Shown piece by piece: positions 1 through 12,075 of a stretch of 64,000 nt of DNA. Numbering within the stretch: the first letter of the stretch is position 1; each line of letters starts with the position of its first letter. The position numbers were made by a program, and so were the translations under genes. The stretch is from Rhynchonema sp. JSB1_4 (Eukaryota; Nematoda; Chromadorea; Monhysterida; Xyalidae). The notes under the pieces are model-generated. The model searched no databases and was not told the DNA's origin. It saw only the letters and a program-made list of their open reading frames with translations. The stretch covers positions 1 through 64,000 of the forward strand of contig JASAMV010007610.1 of assembly GCA_030248065.1 (NCBI GenBank). The letters are read 5' to 3'.

Positions 1-3000
1 TTCTGCAATGGTTTCAGGTATGTGTTGGCTAGCCCGCCGCGCCGGGGCGCCCAGTACTTTGACAGCACTGCTGGACGTCCGTCCAGCCTTGTTTTGCCCA
101 TTTGTAGCATCAAAGAAAGAGGTAAATGCTTGTTTTCTCCCATTATAGCATCGAAACTTGAAGGCCATCTCAAAGTACGACACTGCCTTGGCACTTTGAT
201 CCTAGTCTAGACAAGTTTGAAGACATCAAACTCCATGGTCCGGCTGCTGCAGCCATGCCAGCCTGAATAAGATATTTGGCTATAAGTCGTTACTGTTAAA
301 GATTATTGGACATTTAATAGCTTCAAACGATGTAGCTTCAACGTAGCTATCGAACGATATATAACATGCCCATACTATCTCTTACTGTGGGCAAGAAACG
401 GTCAAAATTCCGAAATCGCACATGGTGACGTGACGGTTCATTCCAGAATCGTAAAAAAGCAATTTTTCAGCCTCTGCCCTTAAGCGTAAGAATTTATTGG
501 GGATTGTTATATATCGTTCGAAAGCTAATCCCGAGATACATTGTTTGGTGCTGTCACATTTACAATAGCTGTTGACAATAAGCATTTATAGCTGAATATC
601 ATATTCAGATTAGTATGGCTACCCAGAGAGATCTGTAGACCTTGGGGTCTTCGGACTTTGATAGGTTGTTAAACCAGACGTTTCTCTCAATTTTTTGTTT
701 CGAATCCGATACAATCTGTGGCCTTTATGTGTAACAATTCTGGCGATGAATATAACCACCTACTTTAGCGGCAATTTAATGGATTTTTAGGCCTGTCACG
801 GAGCTAGCCATGAGTTAAAAAATTTAAAAACCGTATTTTCTGGTACTTTCGACGATGCTCTATTTCCCCATTGCGTTCTTATTTCCGTAGCGCTAAGCGT
901 GACCTCAAAATTTAGGGACAAACTTGTGTTATCGAAAAATAAGGCCGATTTTTGGAACGTTTCGCACCCTCACCGTGTGAAGCACGCAGTGGTTTGAGCG
1001 GCTGAAGTTATAATCCGATCCACGTGTTACTTGACCTTCAATGCATTTGGGGTTTCTGCACCGGTCGTACCAATTTGTGCAAAAATTCAGTTTTTTCTGG
1101 AACGAAAAGTCCCTCTACCAAGCGATAGCGAATCTCCAAGGAGAAAAAAATACGTGCGAGAGACAGGCGGAGGGAATGCTTTCCAACGGTATGTAACAAT
1201 ATGTCCTGCTATGCTTCCTTCGGTTATGTCCCGAGCCCTTTAAGCCTCCACCAGTTGAGCTCGGTAATATTCATTTCAGGTAGCAAAGTAAGGCTGTGGG
1301 CTAACCCTGGATGGTTGCCTGAGTGGATCTGGATTTCAGTTTGAAAATCTTGTTTTCAATGTGATTATATACTCATAACAACTGCCGTGCCTGTTGACGC
1401 GAGTCTGGCTTTCGATCATGGACTGATGAATATATGTTGAAAATTGGCATGTTCAATGGACCAAGATCAATTTCCCTAATTAAATTTTCAAAATATAACA
1501 CATCAGACAGCACAAAAACAGCGAAAACACTTTAATTGAATGATGTTGCAAGAATTTGTTTCAGGCGACTATAATGCAGACCATTGCCGATGTTCATAAT
1601 TTACCTGCGTGCGAAGATGAGCTAATCGGGAATGAATGACTTACTGCTTCAGTAATTCTAGGTACCAGCTATCGATGCTTGTATGTATGATCTGGTTCTA
1701 CCTCCACAAGAAAGAGGAACTAAGATTAGTTGCTGACCCTTGAAATAGCTTAGTCAACGGAGATACGTAGACGTTTCTGCGTAATGCGGGCAAGGGGTAT
1801 ATGATATGGTGCCGGTTTCTGTTTTCCGAATCATACCGTTTATTAAAAAAATGAATCCCACAGTGCTACAGTGTGTGTAGCTCGTATGCACGTAACGCTG
1901 TTTTCCGGCCACAGCCCCACAGTAAAGCCCCTGTTGGGCTCTATTCGGAAAATGTTCCATAGAGCCCCATGGGGCTCCAGTTGGGATTATTTTAGTGTTC
2001 AGATGCTGTTTCTGTCGAGAGCAAAACGATCTAAGTAATTGCTAAATAAAACTTGATCAACACTTTTTGTCAACAAGTTTTTTTGCGTACAAGACCATCA
2101 CTGGCAATCGGATGAACCGCAGACGAAAACTACAAAAATTTTACATTTGGCTCTATTCGGAAGATTGCTCGAGTAGAACCCACCAACCCAAAGCCCCATG
2201 GTGATCCATAAAGTACATAATTTTTGAAGTTAGACTTCCCAGTAACACCGGCCCAACACCAGCCCGATTTCTGAGATGGCAGAATAATGAAACATGCAGA
2301 TGTCGTTGCTGACTTGGGAAATAATGCACGTTGTAGAGAATACAACCTGGTGCATAACGATTTTGTCTTTCATTTCTTTTTGCAAGTACTACATCAGATC
2401 CGAAATCGGGCGCTCGTGTTGGCGTAGTTTGCCTTTACCACCAGATACAGCCTGTAATGCAGCATGTTCGCCGCTCAGCCATAAATATGTACCTTGTCTG
2501 CACAGCCCCACCTACGATGCACAAATATGGCACAGCGTAAATGTGGTAAGCACTGTGCCAAAAACTGTGATCCTGATCCCAAACCCGACCATCAATCCCG
2601 ATCCGGAAAATTTCAGTCCCGATCGAGATCCCGATAAACGGCCTTATCAAATTATCCTATTTATATAAAATGCACCTGTTTATATACGGCTTTATGATAT
2701 TTCCAATGATAAAATGAACTTTTGTCATCGGAAATGGCAAGAACTTTTGCCTTTCATCCGAAATGGCAAGTTTTTAAATGTGGTAGGGCAGGCAATGAAA
2801 TAGCACAGAATTTCATCACGTGGAATGCAGTATACATAGGAAACTAATATAGATATATGAACTGTACGTGAAATGCATTCATTATGCCTATAAGCTCGTG
2901 TATAGAATCTCTGTGTTGAAGGTTTTATGAGGACTTATAGTCGTCGCCGACAACCTCTATTTTGAAACAAGACACCGGAAACGTCCCAGCTGGTGGCTTG

Positions 3001-5337
3001 GGGAAAGTATGGGGATGTTACTGGAATTGCAGTTAATGCATTTCCGCGTGACTGCATCATATTTACTTACTTTTATGGGTCTGATTCATAAAAGTATGTA
3101 TACATTTTAGTTTCAGGACAGGTACATACATATACATTGGTAATTTTTTAGAAGATTGTACACATGGAGTACTGTATATTACTATAGTTATTATGTTGGA
3201 AACGCTTCATTGGATTTCTTTGGAACTGGATAATAACTCGGAAAAGCATTTGGGAAATTTCAGTTACGGGAGAGTCAGTCCACTTTCAAGATTGGAACAC
3301 GCAGCACTGACTTCAGCTAAAGATCGATTGATCAAAAAAGACAAAAGATTGCATAATATATCCTTCGAATGAAAATGAACAAAATGCAGACTGTGCAGTA
3401 TACTGTACGTGCAAATTTTAACAGAAATTTTACTTACTTTTTTAAACTAAAGTAAACAGTTCACGGTACCACATTATGATAATGAACGCACATGTATGAC
3501 AAACACTTTTACTTGTGTCCCGCTGCCTGACGAAGCAAAAAAACCTCTGGCGCCAGCACAAAATGAGCCATCTGCAATCAGTCGCCTGGGTTGAAAATGA
3601 GACGAGAATAGTGCCACACTGTGGAAATGTCCTAAACGGGTGCCCCATCACATTTTGAAGAGCTCGTGCACGAAATATCGAAGTATCCAGCTTTGGCCAG
3701 CAGGGGTCAAATCCAAAAAGTCATTTTACCTGGTGCCTGCTTAAAACCTTATGACGTATGATTTCCAAAATACCACAAAAGGAAAATATTCGCCCTTTCT
3801 GCACGCCTACATATTACTTTGCAATGTCTTGGAATATTTTCTGACCACGACACACTTCGTTCGGGAACGTGCGTTGACGCAGCAAGCAACGTGTGTTTGG
3901 GCCGGAGTCTGTAAACTAACGAGGAAATTTTGGTCTGGCTGTATCATGCAAAGCAGCCAAAATTAAATTGTTCTGTTCATTTACGCACCGGGGTTGGCAA
4001 CAGATTTTACGTGCGGAAAAAGAGCCAGATATGCAGTACACGTTCCTGCTGCCCACCAGAAACTTTTAACCCACATGAGCAAGTTTTCAAAACTAATCAA
4101 CGTTTTTAGGGGTATGCTCTGTGCCTTGTTCCACGAGAACCAGTCGCTTTTATAATTATCTCGACTACACACATTTTTTTTGCATTTTCAGCGGCATGAT
4201 GGAATTAATGAACAAAAACAACTGGATCAAAACAAAGCCTTTGGTCGTTGGCCTTCAAACATGTGAAACTCGTTTTTATTTTGTGCCCTTTCAATGTTAG
4301 TGCTGATCTGTGCCTTTGTATTCGTGTAGTCGATCACTCAGTTAAAATAACTGGCTCAATTGATCCAATATGTTGTCAACAGATCATGGAGCAGCTGGTA
4401 CCGGCGTTTTCCACTTAAACCCCCCGAATTGTCGCGACCTTTTCCCCGACCACCTGACATTTGGACATAGCGACCTCGGGGCTCTAAGACGAAAAGTTTT
4501 CACTTAAAGCCCCCTGGAGCTCTAATTGAATTTATATTTTCTGGACCACCGATTTTTCATCCAACAACAAACTTGACCAAATAAATTCAGCGTACGAAGG
4601 ACCAAATATCGCATTTTTCTCTTATTTTACCACGTTTAGATGAAGATCCTCATAATTGTGTTAAAATATGGTATCAGAGTGTCAAAATGAAAGCCCGCGG
4701 GGGCTCTAATTGGATTTTTTCTCATTAGTCGGAGGGCCCATTTTCCACCAATTTTCGCATAGAGTTCCCGGGGCTTTATGTGGAAAACTCCGGTAGGTGC
4801 ATGTACTTCGGCACTGTTATGGCACACAAGTTTGGTAAAATGGGTATCAGAGTAACGACGAAATGTAACAGACAGATTTTAGTTCCATAGAAGTGTTCTC
4901 AAGGCGCCACAACAATTGAACAGCTGTCCCCAGCAAACAGCAGGGATGTGGCCAAGATATGGGCCCAAAGCGTTTGTGATCTTTAAGCGAAAATGGCCCC
5001 ACGCCGTGAAAGCGAAAAATTGCATACAAGGCCACAAAGCAAAGTGCACCGGTATAACCTATGCTTACTTATGTCCCTGTTCTCCATAATGCACCGCACC
5101 CGCATTGTGTTGTGAAAAGTCTTCCCAGACACAACAGGCAACAGTTGTTAAGGGACACAAATGGCTTTGCTGCGTCAGCGCGAACTTTTACTTGGCCGCA
5201 ATTCAATCCTTGCGCGCAAGAAAACTGTTTTGTTTCCCGCCTCGTTCAGAAATGCTTCCTCGTTGTGTCGTCACAACAGCCACATTTAGCTGTATTTACC
5301 AAAAATAGCAGAACAATCGTAATTCTAAATAACAAGC
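1..5337. other. No recognisable gene
   Basis: Only short open frames without recognisable domains occur here. There are degenerate stretches rich in GGGGCTC and CCCC motifs near 1.90-1.99, 2.15-2.21 and 4.42-4.79 kb, and a CCCGATC-like low-complexity patch near 2570-2640. A missing first exon of the downstream SMYD gene could lie in its last part, but I could not identify one. Confidence 0.5.
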
Positions 5338-8300
5338 ATGACCGACAAAGACCGCACGCGAACATTCTATCCGTACTCATACGCACTGAATCTCAACCCA
5401 ACTGACGAGCCTGCCTGTTGGTACTGTCTATTCCAAGAGTATGAGAATCTGCTCGAAGCCAAGCCAGAGGCTGGCGACACCGCTCAGCCCAAGAGACTGC
5501 ATCGATGCAGTGGATGTCGGAAGGCGTGGTTTTGCAATGAAGAATGCCAGAAATTGGGCTGGGCCGATCATCAGCACGAATGCAAGGCGATCAAGGCAAA
5601 GGAGAATAGTCAGCTGCCGGAAGTCTACGTGAGGTTGGATGACACGGGAAATATTTTGGGACCTGTGTTTCCTCTTTTATGTACATTGATTGCAAATGCG
5701 AACCGTTTGTGGTGTCTATAGTGACATGATCGGGAGCGGGAACCGAAAATTTCGGACCCATTGAATTGAATTGGTTGACCAGGTGGTTAGACTAAATTGT
5801 GAATTAAAAAGTGTTCGAAATACTCTGCAAATTGAGACTTTCGCTGCACGTCTTGGCACTCTGGCGGCAAACAGGAACCGTTCTGAAGCCAAACGTGTTC
5901 CAGACTGCTGGCCCGCACCGTCATTCGTCACCATCAAATCGCGAGCGGCAAAGACAAAAAGTTCGAGTTCTTCTATCTGAATCGTACCCACAAACGACCA
6001 GTGATGGATCTGATGACGCATGAAGCAGAATTTAGAAAAGATGACACAGCAATGGCGCTGTTTGATGAATTTTATTCAAAACTGCTGGAATGGTGTCCGA
6101 AAGTCAAAGAGTTCAAGGACAGGGAGGTGGTTTTTCAGGTATCGGAATTGACGGAAGAGTACATTTTGGCATTTATTTCGCTGTCAAGTTCTGCAATTAT
6201 ATCTGGGGTCAGGTCGGGTTCTCTTTCTTTTAGGTAATTCTGAAACCCAATAGCATGCTCTAAACGATAAATACCCCAATCCATCGAATCCTCTCTAAAA
6301 TGTTCCAGCTCTATTGCCGACTCAGGATAAACTCGGTCTCAATCACAGCGCATGACGGAAAATCTGAACTCGGCAAAGGTAACCGTGTCACTTCGGCTAG
6401 GTTTCTGAAGTAAAATCTCTAAAAAGATTGCATTATTTGACAAACTGGTGGCGACAAAAAAACCATCTCGATGGTAGACCAATGTTGTGACTTTGCTGTG
6501 AGTGTTTTTAGACTCTCTCAAGCACGTCGCCGCAATTAGTCAAATTTTGTGCACAGATCACATCATATCACTTTGTCTTGTCCCTGATTCAGGCATGTAC
6601 CCCGATCTGGCCAACTACGACCACAGCTGTTGTCCCAACGCCAACTATTCGTGTCGCACCGGCATGACGATGACGTTGAGAACATTGTCGGACAAATGCG
6701 ACATTGACGACACCACACAGACATTCATATCGTATGTCGATCTGTTCGTCGGCAAACCAGAGCGATATCAGTTGTTGAAGGTTGGGAAGACATGGTGGCG
6801 TGAAATTAGCATGCAAGCGTAAATCTAGAACTATCGGTGATGCACGGCCACCGAAAAGGCGCAAGACCAAGTCACTGCTGTTTGTATCGGCATCGCCGGC
6901 TTGTGCAAGCAACGAAACGGTGTCGTTGATTTTCAACAAATGCAGATCTGAAAATGATCGAACACTGTTCTAAGCACGCCACGGCAAAGGCATCGGCCAG
7001 CTGGCTATGTTTGCACTCCACTGGTGCTTTGCAATAAACACGCGGTTCTGTCATCCAACAAAGGTCTTTGTAAACGCATTGTTTAGCTTTCAAGAAGGTT
7101 AAGAAAAACTTTTGCCATATCCAGATCCATCCCGACCTAATCCCTGAACCTGGACGTCATTAAACTGTTGACCTTTATTTCCAGTCCAACTGGTATTTCG
7201 ATTGTGCGTGCGACCGTTGCACATCGTACGAAGACTGGCTACTTCTATCCATCAAATGTCAGAACTGTGGAGTTCCGGTACTGATATTCGGACCAGGTGC
7301 CACCCCTGTCGGTGGCGGACAGAACAATGATACAGAAAATGGCACCGATCAGCTAATGTTTCAAAACAACAACATGACATTCGCGTGTCAGAAGTGTCAA
7401 TTCATATCCAACAAAGAGCAGGTGGAAAAGGCGTGTCAAGCGATGGCCAATATCAAACAGATACTGGATACAAAAGTCATCGAGGCTGAAGAGGAACCGT
7501 TCGAGTTTGCCGCGGTTGGTGGATGGGCTGATGTTTCAAACGCAGCAAGTGGCCTATGTTGCCGATAAATGACGGTGACCCGGACGCCTTTTCATTGATA
7601 TATTGTGTTTTGCATTTGCACAAACATTGATGTGTCACGATCACGCATCACCAATCAGATTGTGCCCCTTTTTTGGTTTCGTATTGCCGCTTATGCCCAC
7701 TGACGATGCTCTACGGAGGTACGATGCAGGACCTTAGAAACAGTAATCTACACCGAAAGCATCTCAATTGCCTTTACATTACTCAATCTCTTTACGCAAT
7801 TGCCAGTCGTTCTATTGCTGATCAGCAAGTGTCAACAACGATCAGTTTTGGCATAATAACACTACCTCTGATGTTTCGACAAAACATGACACCATTGGTA
7901 CCCGAATTGTTGGTCCGCTTGTTTCAGGCCATGTACGATCACTATTCCACATTACTGCCCGAAATCAACATTGAGCTGGCACGCTTATGTCAACTGTGCA
8001 TCAAACTGGCCGGCAACCGACGAGACGCGGCCACTTTGTTGAAGTACAATTTACACTGCGTTGACGCGATGCGATTGTGCTATCGTGCGTTTGATTTTGA
8101 ACGTTTGTATAATTTTCAGGACTGGAATTTAGGTAACATTCGTAACAGGGTTGGATAAGTAGGCCCTACGTTGACCGCATGACTTTTTGTACGAGGATTA
8201 CTTGGAGAATGACACCGATCAGCGTGGCAGCGTGGTAAGACTTGGTCAGACATTGAATAGGCAACTTTTAGGCTGACAGAAATCAGTAATCAGCACAGCT

Positions 8301-8559
8301 ATTCATGAAAAAAGGTTACGTGGTTGGTGACCAAGCGAGACGGATCCGACCCAACGTTTGATGCTAAGCCGTTGCATTTGCAGCCGGCAACTGGCCGCTC
8401 GCTTATCACCTGGCGACCGTCGGTATGCTGGCGCAGTCGTTGAAACAAGAGAAACTGGCGCAACAATATCTGCTCGAAGCGTCAGATCAACTGTTGAAAG
8501 TGTGTGGCATCGAGGACAGAATGACACAGAAAGTCAGACAGTTGTTGGGCATTTTCTGA
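5338..8559 (+). CDS. SMYD-family (SET and MYND) lysine methyltransferase, seven exons
   Basis: Exons read as 5338-5633, 5904-6138, 6309-6378, 6593-6780, 7185-7514, 7928-8084 and 8384-8559. All junctions are GT/AG and keep phase, giving 483 codons plus stop, close to the usual SMYD size. Exon 1 holds the MYND zinc finger (C-x2-C, then C-x2-C, C-x3-C and H-x3-C). Exon 2 gives VRLLAR and the helical SET insertion. Exons 3-4 carry ELGKGMYPDLANYDHSC, the SET core with its conserved Asn-His-Ser-Cys-type motif, followed by ISYVDL. Exon 5 begins with the post-SET cysteines (CACDRC). Exons 6-7 form the C-terminal TPR-like helices, with YPGNWPLAYH across the last splice. SMYD proteins methylate histone and other lysines using S-adenosylmethionine. 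The usual N-terminal SET start (G-x-G strand) is not visible, so either an upstream exon is missing or the N terminus is divergent. Which SMYD subfamily it belongs to is not resolved. Confidence 0.9.
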
Positions 8560-8795
8560 ACTGATTTCCGAGCTGTTTATTTCGTACATCTGGATCTATT
8601 GTCACTGAATTGCAGCATTTCGTGCCACAGAATGTATGGAGATAAAAATCTTTGGAAAATCATCCAGGTGCCCTTGATCATCAGGTTTAACCGTTACACG
8701 CAGCTGGCTGTGTGTGCATTAGTTAATACACGTGTGTGTATTATACAGCAGCAGCGCCAGATATAAGTAGCAGCGGCTAGACGGGAGTGTGTGTC

Positions 8796-8868
8796 GGTTC
8801 GCTAGCTCAGCGGTGAAGGCGTTGGACTCGTGCCTGCGGCACCGCTGGTTCGAGTCCCGCCGGCGCCG
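8796..8868 (+). pseudogene. Degenerate tRNA-like (pol III box A/box B) sequence
   Basis: A box A-like TAGCTCAGCGG and an exact box B (GGTTCGAGTCC) are spaced as in a tRNA and followed by a T-rich run suited to pol III termination. The acceptor stem pairs only partly, the T stem has a mismatch, and the anticodon stem does not pair; instead GTGCC/GGCAC makes a separate hairpin. This suggests a tRNA pseudogene or the head of a tRNA-derived SINE rather than a working tRNA. Confidence 0.5.
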
Positions 8869-9068
8869 GTGAAATTTTTTGTTTTTTTGGCTTTTTTGGT
8901 TAAAGCTAATTTATACATGCACAAAATGATGAGAAATAGTGTTTATAACACTGAAATCGGGGTTGGGATGTCAAAACATAGCCATCATTTTTTGTTTGTT
9001 TTCTTGAGCTTAGCCTTAGCCTCATGTTTTTATTCTTCTTATATTTTTATTCACCACCCACCCAAACC

Positions 9069-9176
9069 TTAGGCTTGGGCTTAGGCTTTGGCTTAGGCTT
9101 AGGCCTAGGCTTAGGCCTAGGCTTAGGCCTAGGCTTAGGCTTAGGCCTACGCCTAGGCTTCTTGGGCTTGGGCTTA
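9069..9176. repeat. Interstitial TTAGGC-type (nematode telomere-like) tract
   Basis: About 110 bp made of TTAGGC units and variants (TTGGGC, CTAGGC), many joined as TTAGGCCTAGGC. TTAGGC is the canonical nematode telomere repeat. The tract is internal, imperfect and lies just downstream of the tRNA-like element. Confidence 0.75.
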
Positions 9177-9532
9177 AACGTAATCTGAAGCGGCTGGCCT
9201 CAAAACGCCGTTTTCTGCCTTTTATAGGCGTGGATGATTTTCCAAAGATTTTTAACTCCTCTTGTATTTTATTGATTTCTCTGTTCTAGCGTTTGGGGTA
9301 AAACATAAATGGAGAGTAAATCACACCGTGAAAGGAAGATTTAGCACCACAAATGATCACATTTCCCAAACTGACCCACCCCGAACAAAAACAATTCAGT
9401 CAGGATTTCGTGCGCAGATTTTCGCTTAGTTTGTCACGTTTCATTTTAAAAACTGAAGCACATACTCAAAATATCCACCAAGCTCCAGATATTTCGAACG
9501 AAAAAATATCGCAAAATCACGAATGGCGTGTT
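9177..9532. other. Intergenic, nothing recognised
   Basis: AT-rich sequence between the TTAGGC tract and the 3' end of the small membrane-protein gene. It presumably includes that gene's 3' UTR; no domain or repeat was seen. Confidence 0.4.
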
Positions 9533-10025
9533 TCACATCTTCTTTTCCTTTGCATTTTCTTTCGTTGTCGGGGTTTTCTGTTCTTCCGAATCGGTTTCAT
9601 CGATTTTATGATCATATTTGAACCAGCCAATGGTGGCATTCCACAGATAGTTGCAGGCCTGTGACAAGTGCACGTTCTTACAAAGCTCTCTGCATGAGAC
9701 TGCGTCACAGCGCAGCTACGCAACTGCATATTAATTTGAATCGTAATCGCCTGCATGTAATTTGAGATCAAAATATTCACTAACATTCGATGGTGCGCTG
9801 GCAACACTCATCATTTTTCGGTGCAGGTCAACAAGCAGTTTGGCTGAAAGCAGACCAAGCTTAAATGAGTTGGTAAACTACTAAAGTAAAGACCAATCTA
9901 ACTGAAACATCACCCATCAAACACTCACCAACGGCGGCCATCACAATCAGAATTGTGACATCGACAACCAATTGGAAGAGAGCAATCGAAACCAGCAGCC
10001 AATCACGAGCGCATTGTTCGGGCAT
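9533..10025 (-). CDS. Small single-pass membrane protein of unknown family, paralogue A
   Basis: Three exons are inferred on the minus strand: 10025-9929, 9843-9785 and 9715-9533. Exon 1 begins MPEQCARDWLL and runs into a hydrophobic segment of about 25 residues, a probable membrane span or signal anchor. Exon 2 starts AKLLVDLH. Exon 3 is cysteine-containing, has YLWNATIGWF, and ends in a Lys/Glu-rich tail (ENAKEKKM). The product would be about 112 residues. Splice phases (1, then 0) match those of the next gene exactly, and motifs correspond exon by exon, so the two are tandem duplicates. I do not recognise the family and assign no function. Confidence 0.6.
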
Positions 10026-10321
10026 GATGATGATTAGAAAGCATGGGTTCGGTGATGTTTACAGAATTGTGCTGTAAAATACTTGCGATGTGAAAATGAT
10101 TTTTAAACACCTTTTCGTTGTGTTCGCCAGTTCTCAGTTCTTCGTGTCTTTTCGACAAGTTTTTCCATGAATGCATGGTTCAAGAACAATCTGATTGGTA
10201 GTTTTGTGGGGTAAAGCGTATATCAATGCAATGTTCAACTGAATTGAAAAAGGTATTTCTCAGCACTTATTCATTTCCAATGGAATCAATTCAGTAACCA
10301 ACTGAAACAAGTCAGTGACAA
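10026..10321. other. Spacer between the two membrane-protein paralogues
   Basis: No gene seen. It holds the 5' flank of paralogue A and the 3' flank of paralogue B, both transcribed on the minus strand. Confidence 0.4.
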
Positions 10322-10913
10322 TCAACCAGTTAAAGCAGTCTCTGTCTTCTTTCGCCGCTTCTTCCTCTTTTTCTTCTCTTCCAGTTCAGCGTCGCTCAAA
10401 GTCGATGATGATGGTGCCGCTGCGATGTCAAGCGGTCTTTCACCGATCCACCAGCCGAACAGCTCGTTCCAGATGTAGTATAATGCCCGAAATAGTAAAC
10501 ATCGCAGGTTTTTGAAGTTTTGGAAGGACACTTTCTGCGGAGTCATTGCAAAAACATAAGCTAGAAGATTGCTAAATATACCAAACATAATCACTGAACG
10601 TTAGCGTGCATTGAGATTGAGCTATACCGTGGGGCTAATTTTTCCAGAAGTACTGAAATGCTCACTCACATCAGATACTTTTTTGAGGGACACCTCGAAG
10701 TGGTACATGACTTGTCCGTGTATGTCGACCATCATTTTGGCTGAAATAAAATAAGATAGTGCACGTGATAGCAGAAAAGTGGGAATATTCAACCCACCGA
10801 CGCCTCCGAGCAGTCCGAGGACGACCAAATTGATAATGAGTTGAGTGCAGATCAAGGCAAACAGCAGCGAATCTCGTTCACAATCACATTCAGTCGGTGT
10901 TGTGTTGGGCATC
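10322..10913 (-). CDS. Small single-pass membrane protein of unknown family, paralogue B
   Basis: Three exons are inferred: 10913-10798, 10740-10670 and 10534-10322. Exon 1 begins MPNTTPTECDCERDSLLF and continues as a hydrophobic span ending GLLGGV. Exon 2 is AKMMVDIHGQVMYHF and onward. Exon 3 carries ALYYIWNELFGWW and ends in a very basic tail (EEKKKRKKRRKK). The product would be about 132 residues. It matches paralogue A in exon count, splice phases, the AK-x2-VD-x-H start of exon 2 and the WN-x3-GW motif of exon 3. The basic C-terminal tail after a short membrane protein is distinctive, but its role is unknown. Confidence 0.65.
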
Positions 10914-11863
10914 GTGGTGGTGACCAATCAAAGTATTCTCGAGTTTTAAAGCGTTCAGTGGAAAATAGCATTGGTATGATTGCAACATTAGCCCCAAGTG
11001 GTAAAAGTTTATTGTCACGCCAGTAATGTGCAGGTAGGTAGAAAACTGCTGTCAAAAACGGGGTTAACAATTTGTAATTTACAATATAGTCAACTGCTGA
11101 AATGACCTTTGTCACAAACTATGGCTGGTGGAAGTAAATACTGTAGCAACAATAAAACAACAAGAACGCAGGTACAGTCTACAAAAAACGCCATCACGAT
11201 TACGATTGATTGGAAAGCAACAGATACTATGGTGCTCAGCTAACACAGTGGAACACAGAAATGAAAAGTTGCAACCACATACACATAAAAAACATGACTT
11301 GGGGGCAAAAACAAACAGTTATTTCACAATACGCAAGGTATGTATAAGCAAGAAGATATCCATGATACTTCATGGTTAGCGTTTACGCGGACGCGTAAGT
11401 ATCCAAGTTGTCGTTTGGAATACGACACGTGAGGGACACGTGAAGTCAAGGGACATAAGTAGACCGATACTGTGATTGGTCGGTTTTGAATTCAGTCCGG
11501 AAAGCACTATGCGTGCAGGCGAGTCAACCTGCGTAATGAGCAGTTCGGTAGATGTTCCCTTGCGTGACTGTGTTGTGTGAACGTTCGTTATGACGTGGTT
11601 AGCGATCGTTCGAGTGAGGGATTAAGTCTCTCCTTGTTTGCGTGTGTCGTATGGTAAATTTGCATACCTTGCGTACAGTAACATTTCTTGTTTTTATAAT
11701 CCATACCTTATGTGTGTGATGTATCCTTAGACACTACGTCCCAAAACCTATATAAGCAATCTTCACTTTTATTAGTTAGATACATACTCAAATCTTCCGC
11801 CATACCCACAGTGACCTACTATTGGAAAAGGTCGTTCGTCTCCAAGCCAATAAAAAACCCTCG
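10914..11863. other. Intergenic; possible promoter of the following repeat-rich coding region
   Basis: No convincing coding sequence. A TATATAAG-type box lies at about 11750, some 300 bp before the unrecognised plus-strand reading frame. The 11.4-11.7 kb stretch could be an LTR or 5' leader, but I found no second copy of it in the window. Confidence 0.3.
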
Positions 11864-12075
11864 GAGCTTGACTACGTCGCGACGTTGGTTGGTTTGTGAT
11901 TCGTCCTATTGCATGTATTTATAAACCTATGTACCTAACCTAACCTGACTGGATTTCCAGATTTTCTAGATCAGGTACTGGGAAAGCTCGACTACGTCGC
12001 GGACCCAGTTACTAATCCAATCGACAAGCTTGAGTATTCGCGCGTCGATTTGTCGGTGGAGCTTGACTACGTCGC
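11864..12075 (+). repeat. Three dispersed copies of an 17-bp motif GAGCTTGACTACGTCGC
   Basis: Copies are at 11864-11880, 11984-12000 (AAGCTCGACTACGTCGC, two changes) and 12059-12075. The last lies in the reading frame that starts at 12050 and encodes ELDYVA. Repeats ahead of a repeat-rich coding region suggest expansion of a short module. Confidence 0.7.

Noticed and set aside
8796..8868. Functional tRNA gene
   Set aside because: Acceptor and anticodon stems do not pair well; only the internal promoter boxes are convincing.
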